Below, piece after piece: positions 43,865 to 52,979 of a stretch of 64,000 nt of DNA (position 1 is its first letter; every line of letters starts with the position of its first letter). The DNA is taken from contig CAMRSV010000005.1 of the NCBI GenBank assembly GCA_947053455.1, forward strand, positions 1 to 64,000. The letters run 5' to 3'. Under the pieces are notes generated by a model that was not told where the DNA came from, ran no database searches, and was given only the letters and a program-made list of their open reading frames with translations. The translations under genes and the position numbers were made by a program. The stretch comes from an uncultured Alphaproteobacteria bacterium (GTDB lineage Bacteria > Pseudomonadota > Alphaproteobacteria > Rs-D84).

Positions 43865-45589
43865 TCATATCGCCATGCGGTTTTCAATTTGCCTGCGGAC
43901 GTATTCATCTTCACTGTTATAAAGGGGCCAGCGCCCGTCCGCCAAATCCTTCATCGTGGTTAGTGGTTGATTCAAACGCGCACGATACAGCCACATATTA
44001 CTCATTACACGCTTGATATATCCACGGGTTTCAAATGCCGGAAAACTTTCAATATACAGCAATGGGTCATATGTATCAAATGCCTTTTCAAATTTTACCA
44101 GCGTTCCCATTCCCGCATTATACGCCGCCAACATTTTTATTATATTGTTTTCAATATTCGGATGCGCCAATAAATCGACAATATACTGCTGCCCCAGGAA
44201 CATGTTGTGTTCGGGATTGGCCATGTCTATGTTTGACATTTTCACTTTGTTCGCGCGCGCAACACGTCGTGCGGTACTTGGCATCAATTGCATTAATCCC
44301 GACGCCCCGGCGGACGATTTTACATTCGGACGAAATCCGCTTTCCTGCTTTGTAATCGCAAACAACAATGCCCGGTCAATTGACCATCCGCCCATTGGTT
44401 CCCAATCCGGCAATGGATATTGCGCAGAATAAATAATGTCGTCATCAATTTCCAAAATACCCCGGTCTTTTATAACACTGGATACCTGAATTGAAACACG
44501 CGGTAAATTGTACGCAGTAGACACAGCATTGATTGCATGCAACATTCTGTCACTGGCCTTTAATGTAATCAGCAGTTTTAGATATTCTTCCGCACGTTCT
44601 TTGTTACCAACCTGCAGCAGTGCCAAGGCCATTTTGCCGTATTTTTTCCCACGCAGCAATTCCAAATCTTCGTCCGTTATGTCCTGTTCAAAAAATTCAT
44701 ATTGTGGCGTACGCCCCAGCATAGTCGCCGACAAAGCGCCATAAAACGCCATCGGATGTGCCGCGGACACAGCCCAGAATTTTTTTGCCGCAGATCTATT
44801 GCCGGCGGCGTCGGCCGCACGCCCTGCCCAGAATGCGGCCTCGGTCTTACGCGCATTGTTTATTTGCTCCAGATTTAAAATCTCGCTGAAATATTTCTGG
44901 CTTTCTTTGAACTTTTCTTCCTTGTAATACAGCAGACCCATCGCCCACAATCCGTATTCTGACCGCGCGTCGGATGCAACAAAGCCCCATTTTTTCGCTA
45001 ATTCAAATTCGCCGTTTGTGTAATATATAAAAGCCAAACGCCCCGCCAAACGACCATAATCAGATTCTGTTAATTTTCGTTTGAATGCAGCATCTTCCAA
45101 AATCTGACGAGCGATTTTTGTGCTACCGCTACGTATGGCTTTTTTGAACTTGGTAATTTTTTTGTCTGTTTCCCCACTGTACTGCTTTGCCGTCCACGTT
45201 TCAGACTGCGCCGTTTCAATGGACAGGTTACCCGAAATCGTACGCGGCAGGTTCGCCCGGCGCGTTTTTGCCTGTTTTATCTGTCCCAGTTTTTCCATAC
45301 GAACCGCACCCGGCATATTGTAATATTTTTCCATCCATGCGGTAACTTCGCGGCCACGCGTCCGATACGTTTTTGAAATATAACGTTGAAACAAAACCTC
45401 GTTCATAAGGAGGGAATCCGCCAACTGCTTTTCCAGTTTAATGGCCGCATCAATTTTTTCCTTGGACTGCAGCATGAAAATCTGGGTATAAATGGCGGCG
45501 TCTTCGTCCGTCAGAATTTGTATAGTTTCCGACGCAAACGCGGAAACATGCAAAATAATTGCGAATAAAAATATATAAATTTTTCTCAT
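43865..45589 (-). CDS. slt: Soluble-type lytic murein transglycosylase
   Basis: 574 residues with signal peptide MRKIYIFLFAIILHVSAFAS. A long helical, TPR-like superhelix (about 30-400; GEFELAKKWGFVASDARSEY, YYKEEKFKESQKYFSEILNL) precedes a C-terminal SLT domain. The catalytic Glu is in FAITKQESGFRPNV, followed by SSAGASGLMQLMPSTA and AAYNAGMGTL. The enzyme cleaves peptidoglycan glycan strands in the periplasm. The ATG is 3 bases after the nrdR stop with no ribosome site of its own, so translation is probably coupled. Confidence 0.92.
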   Translation of the reverse strand: MRKIYIFLFAIILHVSAFASETIQILTDEDAAIYTQIFMLQSKEKIDAAIKLEKQLADSLLMNEVLFQRYISKTYRTRGREVTAWMEKYYNMPGAVRMEKLGQIKQAKTRRANLPRTISGNLSIETAQSETWTAKQYSGETDKKITKFKKAIRSGSTKIARQILEDAAFKRKLTESDYGRLAGRLAFIYYTNGEFELAKKWGFVASDARSEYGLWAMGLLYYKEEKFKESQKYFSEILNLEQINNARKTEAAFWAGRAADAAGNRSAAKKFWAVSAAHPMAFYGALSATMLGRTPQYEFFEQDITDEDLELLRGKKYGKMALALLQVGNKERAEEYLKLLITLKASDRMLHAINAVSTAYNLPRVSIQVSSVIKDRGILEIDDDIIYSAQYPLPDWEPMGGWSIDRALLFAITKQESGFRPNVKSSAGASGLMQLMPSTARRVARANKVKMSNIDMANPEHNMFLGQQYIVDLLAHPNIENNIIKMLAAYNAGMGTLVKFEKAFDTYDPLLYIESFPAFETRGYIKRVMSNMWLYRARLNQPLTTMKDLADGRWPLYNSEDEYVRRQIENRMAI

Positions 45590-45592
45590 ATA

Positions 45593-46093
45593 TTAAAACA
45601 GCGATGTTTTTGGCAACGTACAAACGTCGGCACCATCATCCGCCTCTGGTATTTGATTTATTACTTTCTTAAAGTCGGCAATACGTGAAAACTTGCGGTA
45701 CACAGACACAAAACGAACAAACGCAATCGGGTCCAGATTCAGCAGCGAATCCGACACCATTTGGCCAACAAGACTGCTTGTCACCGTGTCATCTGCGGTT
45801 TCCGTTTCCAAACGCCGATGAATTGATGTCACTAATTTTTCCACCTGCTCGTCCCCGACATCACGATTACGGCACGCCAGCATTATGCTGCGCCGCAATT
45901 TTTCGCGATCAAACGGTTCCAATTTGCCGCTGTTTTTACGCACCATCAAGTCGCGCATCTGAACCCGTTCAACCGTCGTGAACTTTGCGCCGCATTGATT
46001 ACATACCCGACGACGGCGAATAATCGCATCCTCGGTATCAGGGCGGGAATCGGTAACCCTGCTGTCAGTAGAGTTGCAGTATGGACATCTCAT
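45593..46093 (-). CDS. nrdR: Transcriptional repressor NrdR
   Basis: 166 residues. The zinc ribbon MRCPYCNSTDSRVTDSRP with CNQCGAKFTT is followed by the ATP-cone (VRKNSGKLEPFDREKLRRSI). NrdR senses ATP/dATP and represses ribonucleotide reductase genes. It is divergent from the ccrM-type gene and upstream of slt. Confidence 0.96.
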   Translation of the reverse strand: MRCPYCNSTDSRVTDSRPDTEDAIIRRRRVCNQCGAKFTTVERVQMRDLMVRKNSGKLEPFDREKLRRSIMLACRNRDVGDEQVEKLVTSIHRRLETETADDTVTSSLVGQMVSDSLLNLDPIAFVRFVSVYRKFSRIADFKKVINQIPEADDGADVCTLPKTSLF

Positions 46094-46256
46094 AACCTCT
46101 TAACGGTAGCAATCTATTCTTTGCCGTGCAAGAACATTTTTTCACAAAAAAATCGTATTTTTATAAAAATCAAGCAAATTATTTATATAAACCCACTTGC
46201 ACCCGCGATTTTTCATGCCTCAAATATGATAAAATGTATAATCATAGATGAGAGAG

Positions 46257-47357
46257 ATGGAAAAATACATAAACCAGATTTTATCCGGCGATTGCATTGA
46301 AATTATGCGAAAAATCCCCGATGCATCGGTGGATGCAATATTTGCGGATTCGCCGTACAATCTGCAATTGGGTGAAAAAACGCTGTACCGTCCCGAAGAT
46401 CAAACCGCCGCACGCGCCGTACGCGACCGTTGGGACGCATTTGAAAGTACCCAAGCATATGATGAATTCACACGTCAATGGATGAATGAGTGCAAACGCA
46501 TATTAAAACCCGACGGCGCCATGTGGGTAATTGGCAGTTATCACAACATATTTCGTGTGGGTGCAATTTTGCAAGACCTCGGATTCTGGATTTTAAATGA
46601 TATAGTATGGGTAAAAACAAACCCGATGCCCAATTTTCGCGGCACTCGCTTTACAAATGCGCATGAAACACTGATTTGGGCAACACCGACAAAAACCGGC
46701 AAATACACATTTAATTACGAAACCATGAAAAAGCTGAACGGTGGGAAACAAATGCGGTCGGATTGGGGGATAAATATATGCCTGGGCGAAGAACGCGTAA
46801 AGGGCGCGGATGGAAAAAGTCTGCATAACACACAAAAACCGCTGGATTTGCTGCGTCGTGTAATTTTGGCATCAACAAAACCTGGTGACATTATACTTGA
46901 CCCGTTTGTCGGCAGCGGCACCACCGCGGCCGCCGCACGCGAACTGGGGCGTCGCTTTATCGGTATTGACCGCGAGGAATCGTATGTCGCCGCCGCACGC
47001 GAACGCGTGGCACGCGTTGTACCACGCGACCTGTCTGATATAGAGGTCTCAAGCCCAAAACGTGATGAAGTCCGTGTTGCATTCCGTGAACTGATAGATG
47101 CAGGCCTGCTGTATGTCGGTCAAACACTGGTCAGCCCGCGCGGCGAACGCGTGATGATAACACGTGATGGACAATTAACCCATTCCCTGCACGGCAAGGC
47201 CTCAATTCATGTCATGGCTGCGCGAATACAACGCAGTGTTAGTTTCAACGGCTGGGATTATTGGAGTGCGGAAAAACGCGACGGAACACTTGTCCCGATT
47301 GATGAGTTGCGTAAATATATACGCGGAATAAAGCGCGACATGAAACAGGCGGCATAG
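46257..47357 (+). CDS. ccrM: CcrM-type adenine-N6 DNA methyltransferase
   Basis: 366 residues from the ATG at 46257, with GAGAGAG just before it; an in-frame ATG at 46248 is the alternative. A TATAAT box at 46237-46242 is so close that the message may be nearly leaderless. The order is that of beta-class enzymes: motif IV DSPYNLQLGEKTLYRPE, then the target-recognition region, then SAM motif I DPFVGSGTTAAAARELGRRF. The C-terminal 90 residues (ELIDAGLLYVGQTLVSPRGE) match the extension seen in CcrM. CcrM methylates GANTC and helps time the cell cycle in Alphaproteobacteria. Motif IV reads DSPY where DPPY is usual. Confidence 0.92.
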   Translation: MEKYINQILSGDCIEIMRKIPDASVDAIFADSPYNLQLGEKTLYRPEDQTAARAVRDRWDAFESTQAYDEFTRQWMNECKRILKPDGAMWVIGSYHNIFRVGAILQDLGFWILNDIVWVKTNPMPNFRGTRFTNAHETLIWATPTKTGKYTFNYETMKKLNGGKQMRSDWGINICLGEERVKGADGKSLHNTQKPLDLLRRVILASTKPGDIILDPFVGSGTTAAAARELGRRFIGIDREESYVAAARERVARVVPRDLSDIEVSSPKRDEVRVAFRELIDAGLLYVGQTLVSPRGERVMITRDGQLTHSLHGKASIHVMAARIQRSVSFNGWDYWSAEKRDGTLVPIDELRKYIRGIKRDMKQAA

Positions 47358-47403
47358 TTTTCACATACGCCGCCCATCATCACAGAAAGTTACATTGAAA
47401 ATA

Positions 47404-48414
47404 CTATTTTTTGCGTCTTGCATAATATTTTGTAATAAGTCCAGCCACGAAAAATACAAACGCAGCAATTGTGATAGCGTTTATTAATTCGCGAATGCGC
47501 TGTGTAAAAACATAGCGAAAAAACCATGCCTCAAAATATTCGCGCCGCGGGCCAGAAAATTTTATATATTTCGGCGTTATATCTTCAATACCGCGCGGCC
47601 CTATGCGCAGACTAATGTAACCAAATTTCCCAATATCGGTGAAACGCGCCGTCTGTCCGGATGAAGGTGTCGTGTAAATCGGAATTCCGGCAAATTCATC
47701 CTTGGAAAAATAATGCACATGCCCAAAAAACATTGCATTAATTTTGTGCCCCCGGATAATAGATTCAAATTTTTGAACATCGTCATCCTTCATCATGTGC
47801 TTTTCAGCACCCGGGACATTCTTGGGCGGCATGTGCCCGAATAAAATACAGTTCTTAAACAGTGGTCTTATATGCTTTAATGTATCAGCCAACCATTCAA
47901 ACTGCTCATCTTCAATTTCATCGGACGAATCCATTGCAATAAACAACGTGTCACCATATCCGAACCAATAATACGCCGGCCCCATAACCGCCCGATAATA
48001 GCGCTTGTCTATATTTCCGCGCTTTTCCACATCATGATTTCCGGGAATCATGTAAAATGGCGTTCCGCCCAGATGACGTTCTATTTCATGCAGCATCCAA
48101 TAAAAATTCGCCGGCCGCCGGTCAGACACAAAATCACCCAAATACATTATAAAATCGGGGTTATCGTTTTGGCGTGCGGAATCAATCGCTTTTTCGAGCA
48201 CATGATTATGCGTTCCCGTATCTGAAATCAATGCAATCGTGAACGTGTCTTTATCCTCATTCATAAACAAAGATGTGGGCGGCAATATATTGCGCGCCGG
48301 CAAAAGTGATTCACCCCCCATGTAAGAATGAACAACAAATAATCCGACCGCCAGCAGCACCAGTGCAATCACAATCAGATAAAATATTTTTGATAAATTA
48401 AGTTTCTTAAGCAT
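47404..48414 (-). CDS. Membrane-anchored calcineurin-like phosphoesterase
   Basis: 336 residues. An N-terminal helix (IFYLIVIALVLLAVGLFVVH) and a C-terminal helix (ITIAAFVFFVAGLITKYYA) flank the enzyme. Metal-binding motifs appear in order: LISDTGTHNH, YLGDFVSDRR, PGNHDVEK, LFGHMPP and FGHVHYFS. The first motif has DTGTHN instead of the usual DxH, so one metal ligand may be shifted. The substrate is unknown. The catalytic domain would sit between two membrane passes, probably in the periplasm. Confidence 0.82.
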   Translation of the reverse strand: MLKKLNLSKIFYLIVIALVLLAVGLFVVHSYMGGESLLPARNILPPTSLFMNEDKDTFTIALISDTGTHNHVLEKAIDSARQNDNPDFIMYLGDFVSDRRPANFYWMLHEIERHLGGTPFYMIPGNHDVEKRGNIDKRYYRAVMGPAYYWFGYGDTLFIAMDSSDEIEDEQFEWLADTLKHIRPLFKNCILFGHMPPKNVPGAEKHMMKDDDVQKFESIIRGHKINAMFFGHVHYFSKDEFAGIPIYTTPSSGQTARFTDIGKFGYISLRIGPRGIEDITPKYIKFSGPRREYFEAWFFRYVFTQRIRELINAITIAAFVFFVAGLITKYYARRKK

Positions 48415-48653
48415 ATTTTTTCCTTATTTTTTACTTAAGCCGAACAACAAATTAAAATATAAAAAACATAATGGCAAGTTTTTTTATATTTAAAAAATTA
48501 CCATAAACCAAAAATTAAACCCGCATCCGGGGGTTGAATTTTTGGTTGTGCTATCTGTGCAATTCGCGAACTGAATTGGTTGAAAATGTACGAGGAATCC
48601 ATAAATTAACTTTATTGAATTTATAAAAACCGTCAAAAGACGTTTTTTTATAA
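48415..48653. other. Gene-free stretch with two hairpins
   Basis: 239 AT-rich bases. AACCC/GGGGTT (48509-48536 region) precedes a T-run on the plus strand. AAACCGTC/GACGTTT (48626-48645) with T-runs on both strands is a likely terminator for the 48654 gene. No ORF of interest is seen. Confidence 0.5.
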
Positions 48654-49553
48654 TTATCTAGTTCTTGTACTTCTTGTTTTGCGTTTTTCTTGATTAAGAG
48701 ATTGATATACTTTTGCTATTGTTGTTATATATTTTTCATCATTAAAACTGAACATAGATTCTGGGTTTTGTAAATGATATGTATTAGTCATAATATATGA
48801 AGCAGTGGTTTTACCACTTAAATAATCAAGGTATCTTTTTGCTATATTGAAAATAAATTCATCTGATGTACCAGACATATCTTGGAAAACACCACTCATA
48901 TGAATTGATGGTATGCTGATTTTAACACTTTGATATTTCGTTTCGTTAATAAATTCAAAAGTCATGAATTTCTTTTCTTTGTTGAATAAAGAAAATCTGG
49001 AACCTTTTTTATCAATTTTTACAGTTATATTTGTATTTTTATTAATCAGATTTTTAATAACACTGTAAATAACACGGGCTTTTAAATATTGTTCTTCGCG
49101 TGCAATTTGTTTCTCTTTTGGGGCCATAAAATCGACTGATTTTGCTAACATTTCATATGGTGTTAACGAAGACTTAGATTTTATTAATTTGTTATTAACA
49201 AAATCTTTTCCTTTACTAAAAGCAATTCTATCAAATACGCCCCGGTCAAAAGAATAATGGTTATACTTTAATTCTGGAACTTGTATTTGAACAAAAGGAC
49301 AGTCATCTTCTTCGACAAGATATTTTGAATACGATAACATCACAGGTCCCATAGAAGATTTTTCAATATGATAAAAATATGTTTCATTTCTATCATAATA
49401 AGATACCGTGGCAAAAGGTCTTTCTTCACTTAATTTTTGTATAATTTCAATGAATTTCTTGTCATCTAAACCAAGATTTACAGGTTTTTGCACAAGTGCA
49501 TTTTGTTTGTAGTCAGACTTAAAAATACGGTGAAACAAATTTAATAAAGCCAT
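48654..49553 (-). CDS. AT-rich orphan gene
   Basis: 299 residues, not recognised. No signal peptide or clear membrane helix. The composition is Lys-, Phe- and Ser-rich (NKLIKSKSSLTPYEMLAKSV, KKGSRFSLFNKEKKFMTFEF), with an AT-rich codon choice unlike the neighbours. The tail is basic (KRKTRSTRTR). It lies between a tRNA gene and a housekeeping-like gene, a common place for acquired DNA. No integrase or flanking repeat is visible. Confidence 0.7.
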   Translation of the reverse strand: MALLNLFHRIFKSDYKQNALVQKPVNLGLDDKKFIEIIQKLSEERPFATVSYYDRNETYFYHIEKSSMGPVMLSYSKYLVEEDDCPFVQIQVPELKYNHYSFDRGVFDRIAFSKGKDFVNNKLIKSKSSLTPYEMLAKSVDFMAPKEKQIAREEQYLKARVIYSVIKNLINKNTNITVKIDKKGSRFSLFNKEKKFMTFEFINETKYQSVKISIPSIHMSGVFQDMSGTSDEFIFNIAKRYLDYLSGKTTASYIMTNTYHLQNPESMFSFNDEKYITTIAKVYQSLNQEKRKTRSTRTR

Positions 49554-49691
49554 TTTTTAACCTTTTTATCTTTTTAAAAAAAATAACACACGTCTATATA
49601 TTGTCAAGTTTTAATTGGTTCGAAAATGGCGATTTTTTGCTACTTTCTTGATTTTTACTTTCGAACTCGGTGAAAGTATTTCAAAACAAAA

Positions 49692-49720
49692 GAAAACTTG
49701 CCCCGATGGGCAAGTTTTGA
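49692..49720 (-). terminator. Terminator after tRNA-Gln
   Basis: An 11-bp stem AAAACTTGCCC/GGGCAAGTTTT with loop CGAT. Confidence 0.85.
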
Positions 49721-49725
49721 AACTG

Positions 49726-49799
49726 TGGTTGGGGCAGCTGGATTCGAACCAACACTGACGGAGTCAGAGTCCGGAGTTCTACCATTAAACTATGCCCCA
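49726..49799 (-). tRNA. tRNA-Gln, anticodon CTG
   Basis: 74 bases. Acceptor TGGGGCA/TGCCCCA with encoded ACCA. Anticodon loop CTCTGAC gives CTG (codon CAG). One pair at the top of the anticodon stem is mismatched. A terminator follows directly. Confidence 0.94.
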
Positions 49800-50003
49800 A
49801 GCGAAAGGCATTATAGTTTTTTTTATTTTCTTTGCAAGCATAAAATTCATAAAAGCCCCCCTTCCACAACAATTAACAAAATATATTAAGTCATTTTGCA
49901 AGTCACATTATATATGTTTGGTCATATTTACCGATATCGTTCCTATGGATTGCTTATGCAAAAATACCGATAATAAAATATACAAATACCAAAGGACAAA
50001 ATA

Positions 50004-51155
50004 ATGAAATGCGCAAAATCTTTGGTGGCAATTATTACATGCACTGCAATCGGCCTTGTGCATAACGCCAACGCATGCACAGGAATCACTCTAAAAGCCA
50101 AGGACAAATCCGTTGTTGTCGCCAGAACAATTGACTGGTCCGGTTCAGAAATGAACAATATGTACGCAATTGTTCCACGCGGGCACGAAAGTCAATCTTT
50201 GCTGCCAAACGGCGGAACAGACGGAATGAAATTTACATCAAAATACGGTTACGTTGGATTGGCCGTTGAACAACCAGAATTTGTTGTTGACGGCACCAAC
50301 GAGGCTGGACTATCCGCGGGATTATTTTACTTTCCCGAATACGGCAAATACGAGCCATATAACCCAGATGATAAATCCAGTTCACTTGCAGACTTTCAAT
50401 TTGTTTCATGGATTTTGTCACAATTTTCAACCATAGACCAGGTCAAGGAAGCCATAAAAGACATTCATATCGTAAATATAGACAAACGTGCCGCCACCGT
50501 ACATTGGCGCATAGCCGAACCCAACGGGCGCGTTGTTGTATTGGAAATAGTCAACGGTGTTCCGACATTTTATGAAAACTCGCTGGGGGTACTGACAAAC
50601 GCACCCGGGTTCCCATGGCAAACAACTAATTTGAACAATTACGTAAATTTAAAACCTGGTACCGCCGGCCCAACAACAATGGGTTCGATAATACTGCGCG
50701 CCTTCGGCTCTGGTTCTGGATTCCTGGGGCTGCCGGGCGACTTTACGCCGCCATCGCGCTTTGTTCGCGCAGCATTCCTGCAATCTTATTCTGTACCCCA
50801 GGCAAATTCGTATGATTCAGTGATGCAGGCGTTTCATATACTAAATAATTTTGACGTACCACTTGGTGTGCAATTCGCCGCAGGCAAGGCACCCAACAAC
50901 ATGCCCAGCGCAACCCAATGGACAATTGCGACTGATTTGGATAACCGGATAATATATTATCACACCATGTATAACCGCACGTTGCGCAGTATAAACATGA
51001 TGGACATAAACTTTGAAACGGTTCCATATCAGTATCATTCCCTAGATACAGTACAGCGTCAAACGATTGTCCCGGTTGAAATAAGCACAACCGCATCCGT
51101 CGCCGAGCCCATGCGCACGGTTCAAGAAATCGGGAACAAAGTGTTTAATCGATAA
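50004..51155 (+). CDS. Secreted choloylglycine hydrolase / penicillin V acylase family enzyme
   Basis: 383 residues. The signal peptide MKCAKSLVAIITCTAIGLVH ends at NANA, and the next residue is the Cys of ACTGITLKAKD. In this Ntn-hydrolase family an N-terminal Cys exposed by cleavage is the nucleophile. Other expected residues are present: ARTIDWS (Arg and Asp), LTNAPGFPWQ (Asn) and SRFVRAAFL (Arg). Members cleave bile-salt amides, penicillin V or acyl-homoserine lactones, and this sequence alone does not tell which. AAAGGACAAAATA precedes the start. In a gut bacterium, bile-salt or N-acyl amide hydrolysis in the periplasm is plausible. Confidence 0.88.
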   Translation: MKCAKSLVAIITCTAIGLVHNANACTGITLKAKDKSVVVARTIDWSGSEMNNMYAIVPRGHESQSLLPNGGTDGMKFTSKYGYVGLAVEQPEFVVDGTNEAGLSAGLFYFPEYGKYEPYNPDDKSSSLADFQFVSWILSQFSTIDQVKEAIKDIHIVNIDKRAATVHWRIAEPNGRVVVLEIVNGVPTFYENSLGVLTNAPGFPWQTTNLNNYVNLKPGTAGPTTMGSIILRAFGSGSGFLGLPGDFTPPSRFVRAAFLQSYSVPQANSYDSVMQAFHILNNFDVPLGVQFAAGKAPNNMPSATQWTIATDLDNRIIYYHTMYNRTLRSINMMDINFETVPYQYHSLDTVQRQTIVPVEISTTASVAEPMRTVQEIGNKVFNR

Positions 51156-51224
51156 AACAATGATTTGCCTTTTTCGGGTTATGTGATTATACTTTACACA
51201 TAACCCAAAAAGGAGACGCATCAC

Positions 51225-52463
51225 ATGAAAATTAAACCGTTTGCCGGTGTTCGCCCACCAAAAGAATTGGCCGCACAGGTTGCTTCACGCCCGTATGATG
51301 TATTAAATTCTGCCGAGGCGAAAATAGAGGCCGGGGAAAAATCGCTGCTGCATATTATAAAGCCGGAAATTGATTTCGACCCGATTGCCGACGAACACTG
51401 CGAGGCAGTCTATGACAAAGCCGTTGAAAATTTCAAATTATGGCAAGAACGCGGCTGGCTGCGCCAGGATGAGAAGGAAATGTACTATATCTATGCCCAG
51501 ACAATGGACGGGCGTACACAGTACGGTTTAGTTGCCGCCGCAAATGTTGATGATTACATGACGGGAAAAATTAAAAAGCACGAACTAACGCGCAAGGACA
51601 AGGAAGAAGACCGTATGATTCACGTCCGTATTCAGGATGCGAACATTGAACCTGTTTTCTTTGCATATCCAGACGTCGCAGAAATGAATGAAATTGTCGC
51701 GAACTTTGTCGCGAACAATGCCCCGGAATATGACTTTGTTGCAGCCGACGGATTCGGCCACAAATTCTGGGCGATAAATGACGATGCAATAAATGCGCGC
51801 ATCACCGAAATATTCAAATCAATTCCGGCAATGTATGTCGCCGACGGGCACCACAGAACGGCGGCCGCGGCATTGGTCGGGGCGGAAAAACGCGCCGCCA
51901 ATCCAAATCATACCGGAAACGAAGAATATAATTTCTTTCTGGCGGTGATTTTCCCAGAAAGCCAACTAAAGGTCATTGATTACAATCGTGTAGTCAAGGA
52001 TTTGAACGGATTGACGCCGGATGAATTTCTGGCAAAACTTTCCGAATCATTTGATATTGCCGAAATGGGCACGGAAATTTACAAGCCAACAAAATTGCAT
52101 AACTTTGGCATGTATTTGAACGGAAAATGGTATTCATTGACGGCAAAAGCCGGCACATACAATGATAACGACCCAATTGGCGTTTTGGACGTGACGGTTC
52201 TGTCAAACCTGGTATTTGATAAGATACTAAATCTGGGCGATTTACGCACCAGCAAGCGCATTGACTTTGTTGGCGGTATTCGTGGACTGGGCGAATTGCA
52301 GAAACGTGTTGATTCCGGTGAAATGGCGGCGGCATTCGCCCTGTTCCCGGTGACGATGCGCCAGATTATCGATATCGCAGACACAGGCAACATCATGCCG
52401 CCAAAAACGACATGGTTTGAACCAAAACTGCGCAGCGGTCTGGTTATCCACAAATTGTCGTAA
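51225..52463 (+). CDS. DUF1015-family protein
   Basis: 412 residues with AAAAGGAGACG upstream. The family layout is clear: KPFAGVRPPKELAAQVASRP and YDV near the start, KKHELTRKDKEEDRMIHVRI in the middle, then YVADGHHRTAAAALVG, and GLGELQKRVDSGEMAAAFAL late in the protein. DUF1015 proteins are widespread in anaerobes and often sit near serine or phosphoglycerate metabolism genes, but the reaction is not established. Cytoplasmic. A terminator follows. Confidence 0.9.
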   Translation: MKIKPFAGVRPPKELAAQVASRPYDVLNSAEAKIEAGEKSLLHIIKPEIDFDPIADEHCEAVYDKAVENFKLWQERGWLRQDEKEMYYIYAQTMDGRTQYGLVAAANVDDYMTGKIKKHELTRKDKEEDRMIHVRIQDANIEPVFFAYPDVAEMNEIVANFVANNAPEYDFVAADGFGHKFWAINDDAINARITEIFKSIPAMYVADGHHRTAAAALVGAEKRAANPNHTGNEEYNFFLAVIFPESQLKVIDYNRVVKDLNGLTPDEFLAKLSESFDIAEMGTEIYKPTKLHNFGMYLNGKWYSLTAKAGTYNDNDPIGVLDVTVLSNLVFDKILNLGDLRTSKRIDFVGGIRGLGELQKRVDSGEMAAAFALFPVTMRQIIDIADTGNIMPPKTTWFEPKLRSGLVIHKLS

Positions 52464-52473
52464 TAATAACCGC

Positions 52474-52504
52474 GTAAAAATCCCCCGAATGGGGGATTTT
52501 TTAT
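52474..52504. terminator. Terminator between convergent genes
   Basis: AAAAATCCCCC/GGGGGATTTTT with loop GAAT. Confidence 0.88.
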
Positions 52505-52511
52505 GCGCGAT

Positions 52512-52955
52512 TTATTGCGCATTTTCCGGCCGCGCGGCGCTAAACATATCAGACGCCGGCGCTTCGTCATCAGTTTCGGTTACGTATGGCGCGTTACCTA
52601 AAAGCTCATCCTGAAGCTGGTTTTCATGTTTCTGTTTTTTCTTTGTGCTATGCAAACCTTCGTCATATGCAACCCAATGCATGCCATCTGTCCAGAAATC
52701 CAGGCCAAACATAAATATTTTTAGCAAAAAGCTGGGCGGTATGCGCAGTTTGCCGTATTCGAATTTACTTAACAGGCTGGACGGTATACCCATATATTCG
52801 GCCATTTGTTGACGCGATACACCCAACAGGCAACGCGCCCGATACAGCAGTAACGACGGCGGCAATACTTGTGAAAATTTACCCAATGCGACTGGCGGCA
52901 ATTTGTATGGCTGCGGTGCAGTGTCGCCTGTCCGCTGATTTAATGTTATTGTCAT
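52512..52955 (-). CDS. XRE-like helix-turn-helix protein behind leader copy D
   Basis: 147 residues with GGAGTAAAAA before the ATG. The helix-turn-helix is at about residues 35-75: LYRARCLLGVSRQQMAEYMG, then IPSSLLSKFEYGKLRIPPSF, the usual XRE recognition helix and E-x-G turn. The tail is charged and acidic (KKKQKHENQLQDELLGN, ETDDEAPASDMF). The smaller HTH protein behind leader copy C has the same order of elements. A DNA-binding regulator is likely. Targets are unknown. Confidence 0.82.
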   Translation of the reverse strand: MTITLNQRTGDTAPQPYKLPPVALGKFSQVLPPSLLLYRARCLLGVSRQQMAEYMGIPSSLLSKFEYGKLRIPPSFLLKIFMFGLDFWTDGMHWVAYDEGLHSTKKKQKHENQLQDELLGNAPYVTETDDEAPASDMFSAARPENAQ

Positions 52956-52979
52956 TTTTTACTCCATGTTTTGATTAAA

